Shown one piece after another: positions 1 through 5,714 of a DNA stretch of 17,006 bases (its first letter is position 1; each line of letters starts with the position of its first letter). The notes under the pieces are model-generated. The model had not been told where the DNA came from. It made no database searches and worked only from the letters and a program-made list of their open reading frames with translations. The stretch is taken from the NCBI GenBank assembly GCA_947455285.1, contig CANGOK010000037.1, forward strand, positions 1 to 17,006, in the 5' to 3' direction. The position numbers and the translations under genes were made by a program. This stretch comes from Beijerinckiaceae bacterium (lineage in GTDB: Bacteria > Pseudomonadota > Alphaproteobacteria > Rhizobiales > Beijerinckiaceae).

Positions 1-530
1 GCCGCCGAGCCCTGCACCTGAATCATGAAAACTTCGATGGCGTCGCGCAGCCAAACGAGCGGCTGAAATCGTCCCGGCCCCGTGGCTTCGATGGCGGCGC
101 GGTCGGGATAGGGGCTGATTGCTTCGAGATCAGATGGGCGTACGAAAACAGGTTCGATGAACTCCGCCGTTCGCTCAAGGGAGCCCGGAACCACTGGCTC
201 ATAATAACCTGTCAGGAATGCTGGCGGCTCCTCGCCTGTCTCAATGCGGCAGGGGATGAAATGCGTCTCGAAGAAACGCCGGGCGTCTGCTCCCGTATCG
301 ACCCTTTCTGCAAGCGCCTGCTCGCAGATCGTCCGCAAGGACGCGGGCGGTGGCAAGGCGATGCGCAGTTCTTTCCCCTCGCTTGCGATCAGGCGCGCAG
401 ACTGAACGAAAGCGGCGAAGGCGGCGAAATGATCGTCTTCGCCATAGCCGGACAAGTCAGTGAAATCGACAGGCTGCAGCCGCGCGCCGGCAGGCTTCGA
501 AAAAGGGTCTGTGAAAGACGGCGCCTGCAC
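1..530 (-). CDS. mltA: Murein transglycosylase A (MltA), 3'-truncated by window edge
   Basis: Lytic transglycosylase that cleaves the MurNAc-GlcNAc bond of peptidoglycan to form 1,6-anhydro-muropeptides. About 176 N-terminal residues are visible. They contain the family hallmarks FLTGYYEPVVPGS (middle) and EVFMIQVQGSA at the edge; the catalytic Asp region and 3D barrel lie outside the window. I chose the GTG at 530, two bases after the stop of the Tim44-like gene. A TTG at 536, overlapping that stop by 4 bp, is an alternative. With either start I see no signal peptide or lipobox, which is odd for an envelope enzyme. Tight spacing suggests co-transcription with the upstream Tim44-like gene, as in related genomes. 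Family identity is fairly sure; the start is not. Confidence 0.88.
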   Translation of the reverse strand, partial: MQAPSFTDPFSKPAGARLQPVDFTDLSGYGEDDHFAAFAAFVQSARLIASEGKELRIALPPPASLRTICEQALAERVDTGADARRFFETHFIPCRIETGEEPPAFLTGYYEPVVPGSLERTAEFIEPVFVRPSDLEAISPYPDRAAIEATGPGRFQPLVWLRDAIEVFMIQVQGSA

Positions 531-532
531 GA

Positions 533-1252
533 TCAATGCGCGGCTTCGGTCGCCACAAGCCTCCAATTCGGATCCTTGGCCGCAACCTGACGTGCGAAGG
601 TCCAGACATCGACCACATCCATGATCTTATCCGTACCGCCATCGATGACCGCGCCAGCACGGTCGCGAGTAAGGGTGATAAGCTTGGAGGCGAAGCGCAC
701 CGTAATCTGCGCCGTTCCCTCCCGCAGATGGGCATCCGCAATGGTGGCCCTGTCAATAGAGACGAATGTGGTCTCCACTGTCTCGCCCTGCGCTTCACGG
801 GCGCTTATGGCCGCGCCGAAACTGTCAAACACGTCAGAAGCAAGCAACCCCTGCAAGGTGTTACGATCACCTCGGGCGAAGGCGGTCACGATCAACTCAT
901 AAGCGGAACGCGCGCCGTTCTGAAAAGCGCCGCCATCGAAATTTGAATCCGTAGCGCCGATGGCGTCGAGACCCGGAAATGCTTCAGCATCCGCAATCTT
1001 ACCCCAACGCTCCTCAGCCGTGGCGGGAGCGGAACGATTGGCGTCGACCGGCGAGGCGCCGGGAAGGCGAATGACATTGCCCTGCGACGTTCCGCCCTGA
1101 ACCCCACTCTCATCACCACTGCGACGCTTGAAAGGATCATAGGGCGGGCGTTCTTCGCCGGTCCGCGTCCCCAGGACCGACTTCAGCTTGATGAGGACGA
1201 AAATCGCTAGAATGGCGAAAATGATCGTCGAGATATCGAAACTGTCGTGCAT
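533..1252 (-). CDS. Tim44/TimA-family membrane-anchored adaptor protein
   Basis: A 239-residue protein with one N-terminal hydrophobic segment (about residues 8-25, TIIFAILAIFVLIKLK), a polar linker rich in Gly, Ser and Arg (about 30-95), and a C-terminal Tim44-like domain. The domain shows the typical AYELIVTAFARGDRNTLQGL stretch and ends in DPNWRLVATEA. The fold resembles the mitochondrial import protein Tim44, but bacterial members are thought to act as inner-membrane adaptors of uncertain function rather than in import. The ATG at 1252 has only a weak Shine-Dalgarno. It sits between secB (divergent) and mltA (2 bp downstream), its usual place in this gene order. Family assignment is good; the exact role is unknown. 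Confidence 0.85.
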   Translation of the reverse strand: MHDSFDISTIIFAILAIFVLIKLKSVLGTRTGEERPPYDPFKRRSGDESGVQGGTSQGNVIRLPGASPVDANRSAPATAEERWGKIADAEAFPGLDAIGATDSNFDGGAFQNGARSAYELIVTAFARGDRNTLQGLLASDVFDSFGAAISAREAQGETVETTFVSIDRATIADAHLREGTAQITVRFASKLITLTRDRAGAVIDGGTDKIMDVVDVWTFARQVAAKDPNWRLVATEAAH

Positions 1253-1437
1253 CGTGTTCTTTCAATCACAGGAGAAGGCAGTCTACCCATATGTGGCGCT
1301 TCCTGAGCCTTTATGCAAAGGGGCGACGCTGGGTTGGGATGCAGAGCCAAGCCTTGTTCGCTCGATCCTTTCTATGTTAGGTCCACGCTTCTGCAGTGGA
1401 TTTTATCCTGCTGGCCGCTTTTCGGGAGAGTTCCAAC

Positions 1438-1914
1438 ATGGCTGACAATGGCGAAGGTTCGAACAACGAGGCGCTGCCTCAGCTGAATGTTCTTGCGCAA
1501 TATACGAAAGACCTCTCCTTTGAAAACCCCCATGCGCCGAAGTCGCTGGGGCCGCAGGAAGAGGGTCCGGAGATCAGCATTCAAGTGAATGTGAACGCCA
1601 AGCAGCTTTCGGAAGGCGAATTTGAGGTCGATCTCCTCCTCGAAGGCTCCGCTCAGGCCAAGGGCTCAGTGCTCTTCAAGTTCGAGCTTGATTACGCCGG
1701 CATCTTCCGTGTCCGGAACATTCCCGAAGCCGAGCTGCATGCGGTCATCATGATCGAATGCCCGCGTCTGCTCTTTCCCTTCGCGCGCCAGATCATCGCC
1801 GACAACGTTCGCAACGGCGGCTTCCCGCCCCTGTTCATCGACCCCATCGATTTCGTGGCGCTCTATCGTCAGCGCATCGCCGACATGCAGCCGGCCAACG
1901 CCACGCCCGCCTGA
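1438..1914 (+). CDS. secB: Protein-export chaperone SecB
   Basis: Cytosolic tetrameric chaperone that keeps precursor proteins unfolded and hands them to SecA for Sec export. The 158-residue product matches the family length. It has the N-terminal YTKDLSFENP motif, a central beta-sheet region (QVNVNAKQLSEGEFEVDL) and the C-terminal LLFPFARQIIADNVRNGGF and PLFIDPIDFVALY signatures. A GTG 42 bases upstream is in frame, but the ATG at 1438 is preferred because GGGAGAG lies 7 bases before it and the protein then starts as in homologues. It converges on dnaQ with a 20-bp gap and diverges from the Tim44-like gene. It is one of the few genes here pointing toward the origin. Confidence 0.96.
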   Translation: MADNGEGSNNEALPQLNVLAQYTKDLSFENPHAPKSLGPQEEGPEISIQVNVNAKQLSEGEFEVDLLLEGSAQAKGSVLFKFELDYAGIFRVRNIPEAELHAVIMIECPRLLFPFARQIIADNVRNGGFPPLFIDPIDFVALYRQRIADMQPANATPA

Positions 1915-1916
1915 AC

Positions 1917-1958
1917 GAACAAAGTCTGGCGCGCTTATTCGATGTAATCGCGCCAGAC
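1917..1958 (-). terminator. Rho-independent-type terminator at the end of dnaQ
   Basis: A 10-bp perfect stem, GTCTGGCGCG (1924-1933) with CGCGCCAGAC (1949-1958), has a 15-base loop. Read on the minus strand it is followed by TTTGTTCG, a modest U-tract, so it suits the end of the PPSR-maf-coaE-dnaQ series. One arm lies in the last dnaQ codons. On the plus strand no T-run follows, so termination of secB here is less convincing. Confidence 0.55.
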
Positions 1959-2621
1959 CGCCTTATCGCCAAGAGTGGCGAGGAACTGCGCATGGGCCTG
2001 CGCTTCCTCGTCCTTCAGCAAGGGAGCCAAAGGCGCAGGCCGCTCCCGTCGCACCTTGATTTCCGCTTTCTGGCGGATCGCGGCTTCCGACGCCAGAATG
2101 AGCGTCGCCTGGCGGCCCCCCATCAGTTCCGCATAGACCTCCGCAAGGATCTCGGAATCCATGAGCGCGCCGTGTTTGGTGCGGCGTGAATTGTCGATCT
2201 TGTAGCGCGCGCAAAGCGCGTCGAGCGAATTGGCGGCGCCGGGATGTTTGCGCCTCGCATAGGCGAGCGTATCAAACGCGCGGTCCGCGGGGAGCAAAGG
2301 CAAGCCTGCGCGCTTCAATTCCGAATTGAGAAATTTCATGTCGAATTCGGCGTTGTGGATCACAAGCCGGGAGTCGCCAATAAAGGCTAGAAAGTCGGCT
2401 GCTGCATCCTTGAACAGCGGCTTGCCTTTCAGAAATTCGGTCGAGAGGCCGTGAACGTTGAACGCGCCTTCCGGCACATCACGCTCGGGGTCGAGATAGG
2501 TATGGTAATGTTCGCCGGTCGGGATGTAGTTCAGGATCTCGACGCAGGCGATCTCCACCAGCCTGTCGCCGGTGGCCGGATCAAGTCCCGTCGTTTCCGT
2601 GTCCAGAATGATTTCGCGCAT
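1935..2621 (-). CDS. dnaQ: DNA polymerase III epsilon subunit (3'-5' proofreading exonuclease)
   Basis: Proofreading exonuclease of the replicative polymerase core, DEDDh family. With the start at 2621 the product has 228 residues and all five catalytic positions: D7 and E9 (LDTETTG), D94 (HNAEFDMKFL), and H150 and D155 (KHGALMDSEILAEVY). It lacks much of the long C-terminal tail of the E. coli protein beyond the alpha-binding region, as usual in this class. A TTG at 2669 would add 16 residues, but the ATG at 2621 puts the beta strand with DTETTG at the proper distance from the N-terminus. The start overlaps the 3' end of coaE by 41 bp, implying translational coupling. Confidence 0.95.
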   Translation of the reverse strand: MREIILDTETTGLDPATGDRLVEIACVEILNYIPTGEHYHTYLDPERDVPEGAFNVHGLSTEFLKGKPLFKDAAADFLAFIGDSRLVIHNAEFDMKFLNSELKRAGLPLLPADRAFDTLAYARRKHPGAANSLDALCARYKIDNSRRTKHGALMDSEILAEVYAELMGGRQATLILASEAAIRQKAEIKVRRERPAPLAPLLKDEEAQAHAQFLATLGDKAVWRDYIE

Positions 2622-3219
2622 GGGCGCCGGCCTTTTCGAGATAGGCGGCGGCGCGCAGAATGGAATCAACTTCGCGACCGGCCGCTTCGAAACCCCTGCT
2701 CGTATCGATGATGAAATGCGCGCGGGCGCGCTTTTCCCGATCAGGAATCTGCTTGACGACTATGGCTGCGAATATCTCCGGCGTCATCCCGGGCCGGGCC
2801 AGAACGCGGGACTTTTGCACTGATTCAGGGGCGGTCACGACAACAACCGCATCCACCTCGCTGGAGCCGCCAATCTCGAACAACAAGGGTATGTCGAGAA
2901 CCACAACTGCGTGGTTGTCTTTTTCAGCAGCGCGCAAAAAAGCCTCACGCTCCTGCGCCACCAGGGGATGAATGATGGCCTCCAGCCTTTGCATCGCGGC
3001 GCCATCGCCAAGCACCGCCTGACGCAGGGCCCCGCGATCCACCACACCATCTCGAACCGTTCCAGGGAAGGCGACTTCTATGAGCGGGGCGGCCCTGCCG
3101 GCATAAAGCGCGTGAACAGCAGCGTCGGAATCATGCACGGGCACGCCGCGCTGCCGAAACATATCAGCCGTCGCGGATTTACCCATTCCGATTGAGCCAG
3201 TGAGGCCAAGGTTCACCAT
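2581..3219 (-). CDS. coaE: Dephospho-CoA kinase
   Basis: Phosphorylates the 3'-OH of dephospho-CoA with ATP in the last step of CoA synthesis, in the cytosol. The 212-residue protein begins MVNLGLTGSIGMGKS, with the P-loop GSIGMGKS at 8-15. It continues with the family features VHDSDAAVHALY, the HPLVAQER stretch, VVLDIPLLFE and the lid region KSRVLARPGMT. The last 13 or so residues are read through the start of dnaQ in another frame and form a polar, Gly/His-rich tail that may be dispensable. The ATG at 3219 lies 7 bp after the maf stop. In many relatives aroE lies between maf and coaE; it does not here. Confidence 0.95.
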   Translation of the reverse strand: MVNLGLTGSIGMGKSATADMFRQRGVPVHDSDAAVHALYAGRAAPLIEVAFPGTVRDGVVDRGALRQAVLGDGAAMQRLEAIIHPLVAQEREAFLRAAEKDNHAVVVLDIPLLFEIGGSSEVDAVVVVTAPESVQKSRVLARPGMTPEIFAAIVVKQIPDREKRARAHFIIDTSRGFEAAGREVDSILRAAAYLEKAGAHARNHSGHGNDGT

Positions 3220-3226
3220 GTGCGTC

Positions 3227-3856
3227 TCAACCTCGCAATAAGGAAAGGCTGCGCAGACCCACCAGCAATGGATGCAAGGGCATGCCCATGATCACTGAAT
3301 GCTGGCCTTCAATTTTATCGAAAAGATGAACGCCTAGCCCTTCGATCTGATAGGCGCCGACGCTGCCCAAAACCGCTTCGCCGGCTGCATCTAGATAGGC
3401 CTCGATAAAATCGGCGCTGAGTGGCCGCATGGTCAGACTCGCGTGATCAGCAACCTCCAGCACGATCTCGCCATCTCGCGCCAAAATGGCAGCCGAATGC
3501 AGCTGATGAACCCGGCCAGACAATAGGCGAAGGTGCGCACGAGCGCCGTCTCTTCCTTCCGGCTTGGCCAGAAGAACACCATCGATTTCCAGCGTCTGAT
3601 CTCCACCCAGCACATAACGCCCTGGATAATGCGCGCTCACCTGGCTCGCCTTCGCCTTTGCAAGCGCAGTCGCAATCGCAGAGCCGCCAGCTCCAGCCGC
3701 GCGCAATGGCGCTTCCAACGAGCGTTCATCAACGTCAGGCCGGATGATTTCAAAGGGAAGACCCGCGCTTTCAAGCATCTGCGCACGGGCGGCGCTGCCG
3801 GAAGCCAGAATCATTCGATCAGGAGACATCCAGAGCTTATGTGAGAGCACGCTCAT
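3227..3856 (-). CDS. maf: Maf-family nucleoside triphosphate pyrophosphatase
   Basis: House-cleaning enzyme that hydrolyses non-canonical or modified NTPs to NMP and PPi. The 209-residue protein shows the Maf signature LASGSAARAQML (17-28), the acidic DVDERS stretch, the LAKAKA helix and the catalytic motif VLGGDQTLEIDG with D86. The GDQ form resembles the YceF (m7GTP) branch rather than the GADTVV form of the dTTP/UTP branch; substrate is therefore an inference. The ATG at 3856 overlaps the PPSR stop as ATGA, so translation is probably coupled. Starts at Met10 or Met15 would also keep the domain whole. Confidence 0.92.
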   Translation of the reverse strand: MSVLSHKLWMSPDRMILASGSAARAQMLESAGLPFEIIRPDVDERSLEAPLRAAGAGGSAIATALAKAKASQVSAHYPGRYVLGGDQTLEIDGVLLAKPEGRDGARAHLRLLSGRVHQLHSAAILARDGEIVLEVADHASLTMRPLSADFIEAYLDAAGEAVLGSVGAYQIEGLGVHLFDKIEGQHSVIMGMPLHPLLVGLRSLSLLRG

Positions 3857-4695
3857 GTGGTCGGAGCCTCAGCGCTTATCTTCAAACGATGCGCCTTGAA
3901 CAAATCGATGATCGCCGCGGCGGTCTCTTCGATAGAACGTCGTGTGACATCGATCATCGGCCAGCCATGCGCTGCGCAAAGACGACGTGAATGGGCGATC
4001 TCCTCAGCGACCGCAATCCGATCCACATAAGAGGTTTCCTGATCGGCGTTCAGCGCCAGCAATCTGTTCTGCCTGATCTGAACGATACGCTCCGGCGAGG
4101 CCACGAGCCCCACCACCAGAGGGTTCCTCACCGTCTCGACCCCCGGCGGCAAGGGGACATTGGGGACAAGCGGAATGTTGGCTGTCTTAATGCCCCTGTT
4201 GGCGAGATAGATGCTGGTGGGCGTCTTGGACGTGCGGCTGACGCCAAGCAACAAAACATCCGCATCTTCGATGTTCTGGGGCTGCTGGCCATCGTCATGC
4301 ATCATAGTGAAATTCAGCGCATCGATCCGCTTGAAATATTCCGCGTTCAGCATGTGCTGTGCGCCGGGCTTGGAGGCCGAGGACTCGCCCAGATAGGCAT
4401 CGAAAAGGTCAAAGATTGGCCGCAGAACAGAAAGGCACGGGCTGCCCATTTCGCGGCAGGCTTCCTGCAGGCGATCCGACAGTTCGCGATCCACAAAAGT
4501 AAAGAGAACGATGCCGGGGGCCGCCTCAATTTCGGTGATCGCGCGGTCAAGCTGCGCGCGTGTGCGAACGAGCGGGAACACATGCTCGATGGATGCCACG
4601 CCTTGATACTGAGCCGCGACGGCTCTGCTTGCCGCGATGAGTGTTTCGCCGGTGGCGTCAGACACCAGATGAAGGTGGAAATAGCTGCGTCCCAA
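3853..4695 (-). CDS. Pyruvate,phosphate dikinase / PEP synthase regulatory protein (PPSR, DUF299 kinase-phosphorylase)
   Basis: Bifunctional enzyme of the DUF299 family that inactivates PPDK or PEP synthase by ADP-dependent Thr phosphorylation and reactivates it by Pi-dependent dephosphorylation. From the TTG at 4695 it has 280 residues and starts MGRSYFHLHLVSDATGETL, the conserved family N-terminus. The P-loop-like GVSRTSKT is at residues 151-158. Later family blocks, NADQETSYVD and a C-terminal WPMIDVTRRSIEETA, are present. TTG is chosen because GAGAGAGG lies 5 bases upstream. An ATG at 4779 would add 28 residues of unrelated sequence running over DnaA-box-like repeats. It is the first gene left of the origin, as in Caulobacter and rhizobia. 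Whether its target is PPDK or PEP synthase cannot be seen here. Confidence 0.93.
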   Translation of the reverse strand: MGRSYFHLHLVSDATGETLIAASRAVAAQYQGVASIEHVFPLVRTRAQLDRAITEIEAAPGIVLFTFVDRELSDRLQEACREMGSPCLSVLRPIFDLFDAYLGESSASKPGAQHMLNAEYFKRIDALNFTMMHDDGQQPQNIEDADVLLLGVSRTSKTPTSIYLANRGIKTANIPLVPNVPLPPGVETVRNPLVVGLVASPERIVQIRQNRLLALNADQETSYVDRIAVAEEIAHSRRLCAAHGWPMIDVTRRSIEETAAAIIDLFKAHRLKISAEAPTT

Positions 4696-4700
4696 AGCGA

Positions 4701-4708
4701 CCTCTCTC
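4701..4708 (-). promoter_or_regulatory. Strong ribosome binding site deciding the TTG start of PPSR
   Basis: GAGAGAGG on the minus strand lies 5 bases before TTG at 4695. It supports a TTG start and argues against the ATG at 4779, so the DnaA-box-like sequences at 4710-4749 fall outside the coding region. Confidence 0.6.
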
Positions 4709-4709
4709 G

Positions 4710-4718
4710 CTATCCACA
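4710..4718 (+). promoter_or_regulatory. DnaA-box-like site (CTATCCACA)
   Basis: Matches TTATCCACA at 8 of 9 positions. It is the first of three such sites in 40 bp next to the PPSR start and could couple origin activity with PPSR transcription. Confidence 0.55.
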
Positions 4719-4730
4719 GAACCTGAGCGT

Positions 4731-4739
4731 TGTGGAGAG
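4731..4739 (-). promoter_or_regulatory. Weak DnaA-box-like site (CTCTCCACA)
   Basis: Minus-strand sequence with 7 of 9 matches to TTATCCACA. It is credible only because it sits between two better sites. Confidence 0.35.
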
Positions 4740-4740
4740 C

Positions 4741-4749
4741 AGTGGATAA
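4741..4749 (-). promoter_or_regulatory. DnaA-box-like site (TTATCCACT)
   Basis: Minus-strand 8 of 9 match to TTATCCACA, with only the last base different. It completes the left cluster of three sites. Confidence 0.55.
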
Positions 4750-4793
4750 CGGGCGCCAAATGGCGAGTTCGACCCACACTGCCCTGAGCGGCG

Positions 4794-4829
4794 ATTTTTC
4801 TCAACCGGTCTGCCGTTGGTGAGAAAAAT
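4794..4829. repeat. Inverted repeat inside the origin region
   Basis: ATTTTTCTCA (4794-4803) and TGAGAAAAAT (4820-4829) are perfect 10-base arms around 16 bases. Allowing one bulged A, two more G-C pairs extend the stem inward. It lies in the PPSR upstream region, between the two groups of DnaA-like sites. It could be an operator, a terminator protecting the origin, or a structural origin element. Confidence 0.5.
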
Positions 4830-4830
4830 T

Positions 4831-4843
4831 GCAGGTGACCTGC
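4831..4843. repeat. Short palindrome GCAGGT-G-ACCTGC
   Basis: Two perfect 6-base arms flank a single G, directly next to the longer inverted repeat at 4794-4829. It has the size of a dimeric regulator half-site pair. No family is recognised. Confidence 0.35.
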
Positions 4844-4875
4844 GGTTAAGTCTAATTACGGGGGAAACCCTTTGG

Positions 4876-4884
4876 CGATCCACA
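4876..4884 (+). promoter_or_regulatory. DnaA-box-like site (CGATCCACA)
   Basis: Differs by one base from TGATCCACA, the G-box form of DnaA site known from the Caulobacter origin, and by two from TTATCCACA. Confidence 0.45.
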
Positions 4885-4909
4885 GAATGGGTTAGGCCAA
4901 CACACCGGA

Positions 4910-4928
4910 ATGGTTAACGAATTACTAA
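4910..4928. promoter_or_regulatory. CtrA-like binding site
   Basis: The minus strand reads TTAACCAT at 4917-4910, the classic CtrA half-site word. The plus strand reads TTAA-N7-CTAA (4914-4928), one base from the full TTAA-N7-TTAA consensus. CtrA represses initiation by binding the Caulobacter origin; a similar role here is inferred. Confidence 0.45.
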
Positions 4929-4952
4929 TGAATCCAGCTTAGGCCTAGGTCC

Positions 4953-4961
4953 TGTGGATTG
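4953..4961 (-). promoter_or_regulatory. Weak DnaA-box-like site (CAATCCACA)
   Basis: Minus-strand sequence with 7 of 9 matches to TTATCCACA and an intact ATCCACA core. It is the site nearest to the A+T-rich block. Confidence 0.4.
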
Positions 4962-5028
4962 GTGTGATTATGTGCGTAAGGATCTGATTGGCTCTGCATG
5001 GAATGGCGTGAACGATGTGAGGGGCGCC

Positions 5029-5075
5029 TATAATAAGAAAACGATTCAAGAATCTTTTCTCTTTTATTTTATGAA
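5029..5075. other. A+T-rich block, candidate DNA unwinding element
   Basis: Of 47 bases, 38 are A or T, in a region that is otherwise G+C-rich. It includes a perfect TATAAT (5029-5034), a 12-bp palindrome GATTC-AA-GAATC (5043-5054) that also gives two GANTC sites, and a 13-base pyrimidine run (5053-5065). Its place at one edge of the DnaA-like sites suits a duplex unwinding element. TATAAT could also be the -10 of the hemJ promoter, although I see no good -35. Confidence 0.5.
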
Positions 5076-5083
5076 CGATCAGC

Positions 5084-5137
5084 ATCTCATGCGAATGAGA
5101 TCATGATTGATCGAATCATTCGAATGAATTTCGAAAT
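5084..5137. repeat. Cluster of four palindromes in the hemJ leader
   Basis: Four palindromes follow each other closely. ATCTCAT-GCGA-ATGAGAT spans 5084-5101. ATGATT-N5-AATCAT spans 5103-5119. The perfect TCATTCGAATGA spans 5116-5127 and the perfect ATTTCGAAAT spans 5128-5137. They end 23 bases before the hemJ start. They could be operators of hemJ or part of the origin. Regulator unknown. Confidence 0.5.
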
Positions 5138-5160
5138 AGAGTCTGGCGAAGGATTTGCCG

Positions 5161-5589
5161 ATGACCGGTTATCTCTGGATCAAATCGCTGCATGTCATAG
5201 CGATTATCGCCTGGATGGCGGGATTGCTCTATTTGCCACGACTTTTCGTCTACCATTGCGGAACGAGTGCTGGATCCGAAACGTCCGAGACCTTCAAGAT
5301 CATGGAACGACGCCTTTTGCGCGCGATCATGACACCCGCGATGACCCTGGCGTGGATTACAGGGCTAACTCTTGCGGTTCAGGCTGGTTTTTTCACCGCT
5401 GGGTGGTTTCATTTCAAGCTGTTGCTCGTTCTGATCATGTCTGCAGCGCATGGTTACATGTCCAGGTGCGTGAGAACATTCGCCGCCGACGCTAATCAAC
5501 GTAGCCATAAGTTCTACCGTATCTTGAACGAGATCCCGACGCTGCTGATGCTGGGTATTGTCGTGGCTGTCATCGTGAAACCGTTCTGA
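5161..5589 (+). CDS. hemJ: Protoporphyrinogen IX oxidase HemJ
   Basis: Inner-membrane heme protein that oxidises protoporphyrinogen IX to protoporphyrin IX in heme synthesis (formerly UPF0093). The 142-residue product has four hydrophobic segments. It carries the conserved His (H11 in SLHVIAIIAWMAGLLYLPR) and Lys (K86 in WFHFKLLLV), which are linked to heme binding in the family, plus the near C-terminal RILNEIPTLLMLGIVV block. The ATG at 5161 has AAGGA 7 bases upstream; an in-frame TTG at 5155 is too close to it. It is the first gene right of the origin. hemE, the usual partner here, is not present in the window, so HemJ acts with heme genes located elsewhere. Confidence 0.93.
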   Translation: MTGYLWIKSLHVIAIIAWMAGLLYLPRLFVYHCGTSAGSETSETFKIMERRLLRAIMTPAMTLAWITGLTLAVQAGFFTAGWFHFKLLLVLIMSAAHGYMSRCVRTFAADANQRSHKFYRILNEIPTLLMLGIVVAVIVKPF

Positions 5590-5615
5590 CTTTCCATCTG
5601 AGGGGTCCGACAGGC

Positions 5616-5644
5616 TTGCCATGGGCCGTGAATCGTTCTATTCG
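5616..5644 (+). promoter_or_regulatory. Possible sigma-70 promoter for rho
   Basis: TTGCCA (5616-5621) and TATTCG (5639-5644) are separated by 17 bases in the hemJ-rho gap. The -10 is weak. It would give an mRNA leader of roughly 120 bases. Confidence 0.3.
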
Positions 5645-5714
5645 TTAGGTCCCTCCTTGCAGTGACGCTTTGCTTTTCCTTTCGCTTTGGCGAGGGCCGG
5701 AAGTTCCCCACTTC

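Larger units (their letters stand above)
4696..5160. other. Probable chromosomal origin of replication (oriC)
   Basis: This 465-bp gene-free segment lies between PPSR and hemJ, at the place where alphaproteobacterial origins are known (between the PPSR/RP001 gene and hemE in Caulobacter). It holds five DnaA-box-like sequences, a CtrA-like site, four GANTC sites (4930, 5043, 5050, 5113), an 81% A+T block and several inverted repeats. Genes on both sides mostly point away from it, and parS sites and parAB lie within 8 kb. No box matches TTATCCACA exactly. Location is strongly supported by context; exact functional boundaries are not visible. Confidence 0.82.

Noticed and set aside
1354..1378. 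TTGTTC and CTATGT as a secB promoter
   Set aside because: Only 12 bases separate the hexamers, too short for a sigma-70 promoter.
3991..4749. 252-codon plus-strand open frame opposite PPSR
   Set aside because: Antisense shadow; it also runs into the DnaA-like repeats near the origin.
5042..5056. Possible IHF site in the A+T-rich block
   Set aside because: At least three mismatches to WATCAANNNNTTR in the core positions.
5107..5119. FNR/FixK-like site TTGAT-N3-ATCAT upstream of hemJ
   Set aside because: Spacing is 3 rather than 4 bases and the right half is ATCAT rather than ATCAA.
5103..5495. 130-codon plus-strand frame starting in the hemJ leader
   Set aside because: Overlaps hemJ out of frame; hemJ has a good SD and clear membrane segments, and this frame has neither.
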